Below, in pieces: positions 6,017 to 6,210 of a DNA stretch of 6,210 nt. The position numbers and the translations under genes were made by a program. This DNA is from Spirochaetaceae bacterium (GTDB taxonomy: Bacteria; Spirochaetota; Spirochaetia; Treponematales; Breznakiellaceae). The notes under the pieces are model-generated. The model had not been told where the DNA came from. It saw only the letters and a list, made by a program, of their open reading frames with translations, and ran no database searches. How positions within the stretch are numbered: position 1 is the first letter of the stretch; each line of letters opens with the position of its first letter. The stretch is taken from the NCBI GenBank assembly GCA_031290205.1, contig JAITNZ010000112.1, positions 1 through 6,210 on the forward strand. The letters are read 5' to 3'.

Positions 6017-6142
6017 GGTGCAATTTATTTTTCGGGGTAAATTCTAAAGTGATACCTATATTGCTAATGGGGGGTCTGGGGGGGCACCTCGCCCCCCAGC
6101 GGGGCGTTGCGGCGCATAGGCTCACCTAAAGGTGAACCTGCA
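6017..6142 (+). repeat. Inverted dispersed-type repeat, copy B (126 nt)
   Basis: Reverse-complement partner of 4457-4544. The 44-nt block is at 6017-6060, a spacer matches at 6061-6074 and 6113-6117, and the palindromic block is at 6118-6142 with arms AGGCTCACCT and AGGTGAACCT (one mismatch). It differs by a 38-nt GC-rich insertion at 6075-6112. Homology stops at both outer and both inner ends, which defines the element's borders. It lies 103 nt past the moeA stop. Confidence 0.9.
6076..6106. other. GC-rich alternative hairpins inside repeat copy B
   Basis: CTGGGGGG (6076-6083) pairs with CCCCCCAG (6092-6099) across an 8-nt loop. CGCCCC (6090-6095) can instead pair with GGGGCG (6101-6106) across a 5-nt loop. 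The two stems share bases and exclude each other. No T-run follows. This lies almost wholly within the segment absent from copy A. Confidence 0.6.
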
Positions 6143-6210
6143 ACATCGCTTGGTGTTAGTGTAACCTGCGCCACGCCTCTACGAATGCCGCTGGATAAAC
6201 GCCCTACGGG

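Larger units (their letters stand above)
5914..6210. other. 297-nt non-coding tail of the window, contents
   Basis: It contains the GATGAGT array, a short hairpin and repeat copy B with its GC-rich hairpins. After 6142 nothing is recognisable. A minus-strand frame open from the window edge to a TAG at 6064-6066 is mostly made of repeat sequence and is not called as a gene. Confidence 0.6.

Noticed and set aside
6064..6210. Minus-strand frame open from the right window edge for 48 codons to a TAG at 6064-6066
   Set aside because: Most of it is repeat copy B, including its palindrome and GC-rich insertion; the Gly/Pro-rich translation is what such DNA gives in any open frame. It could be a gene tail entering from outside, but nothing supports it.

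Overview
The window looks like accessory-flavoured chromosomal DNA from a bacterium of roughly balanced base composition. My best guess is a spirochaete, perhaps a Treponema of the kind found in insect guts. That rests on a loosely conforming, very hydrophobic lipoprotein signal, homopolymeric G/C tracts, and a molybdopterin gene standing alone. No marker here fixes the taxonomy, so this is a weak inference.

Left half (about 1-4202, + strand): a tightly packed three-gene operon. A two-domain Clp/Hsp100 ATPase of the ClpC/ClpA type (9-2144, open to the left window edge) overlaps by 8 nt a long uracil phosphoribosyltransferase-like protein (2137-3207). That gene overlaps by 4 nt (ATGA) a TPR-repeat lipoprotein (3204-4202). 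The overlaps suggest translational coupling. The shared role of a protease unfoldase, a pyrimidine salvage enzyme and a surface or periplasmic TPR lipoprotein is not obvious.

Middle (4203-4629): no intact + strand gene. It holds a minus-strand coding-like fragment with an 18-bp tandem repeat, an 88-nt dispersed-type repeat (copy A), a 15-nt palindrome, and a near-consensus sigma70-type promoter whose -10 box ends 9 nt before the next ATG.

Right half: moeA (4630-5913), molybdopterin molybdenumtransferase, apparently leaderless, with no other molybdenum cofactor gene in view. The final stretch (5914-6210) has no gene I can support. It holds a GATGAGT tandem heptamer and copy B of the repeat, in opposite orientation and carrying a 38-nt GC-rich hairpin insertion.

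The most notable structure is that moeA with its own promoter sits between two inverted copies of one 88-nt sequence, with the palindromic ends facing outwards. The unit spans about 4457-6142. Second is a seven-unit array of 7-bp repeats inside the signal-peptide coding region of the lipoprotein, a possible frameshifting switch.
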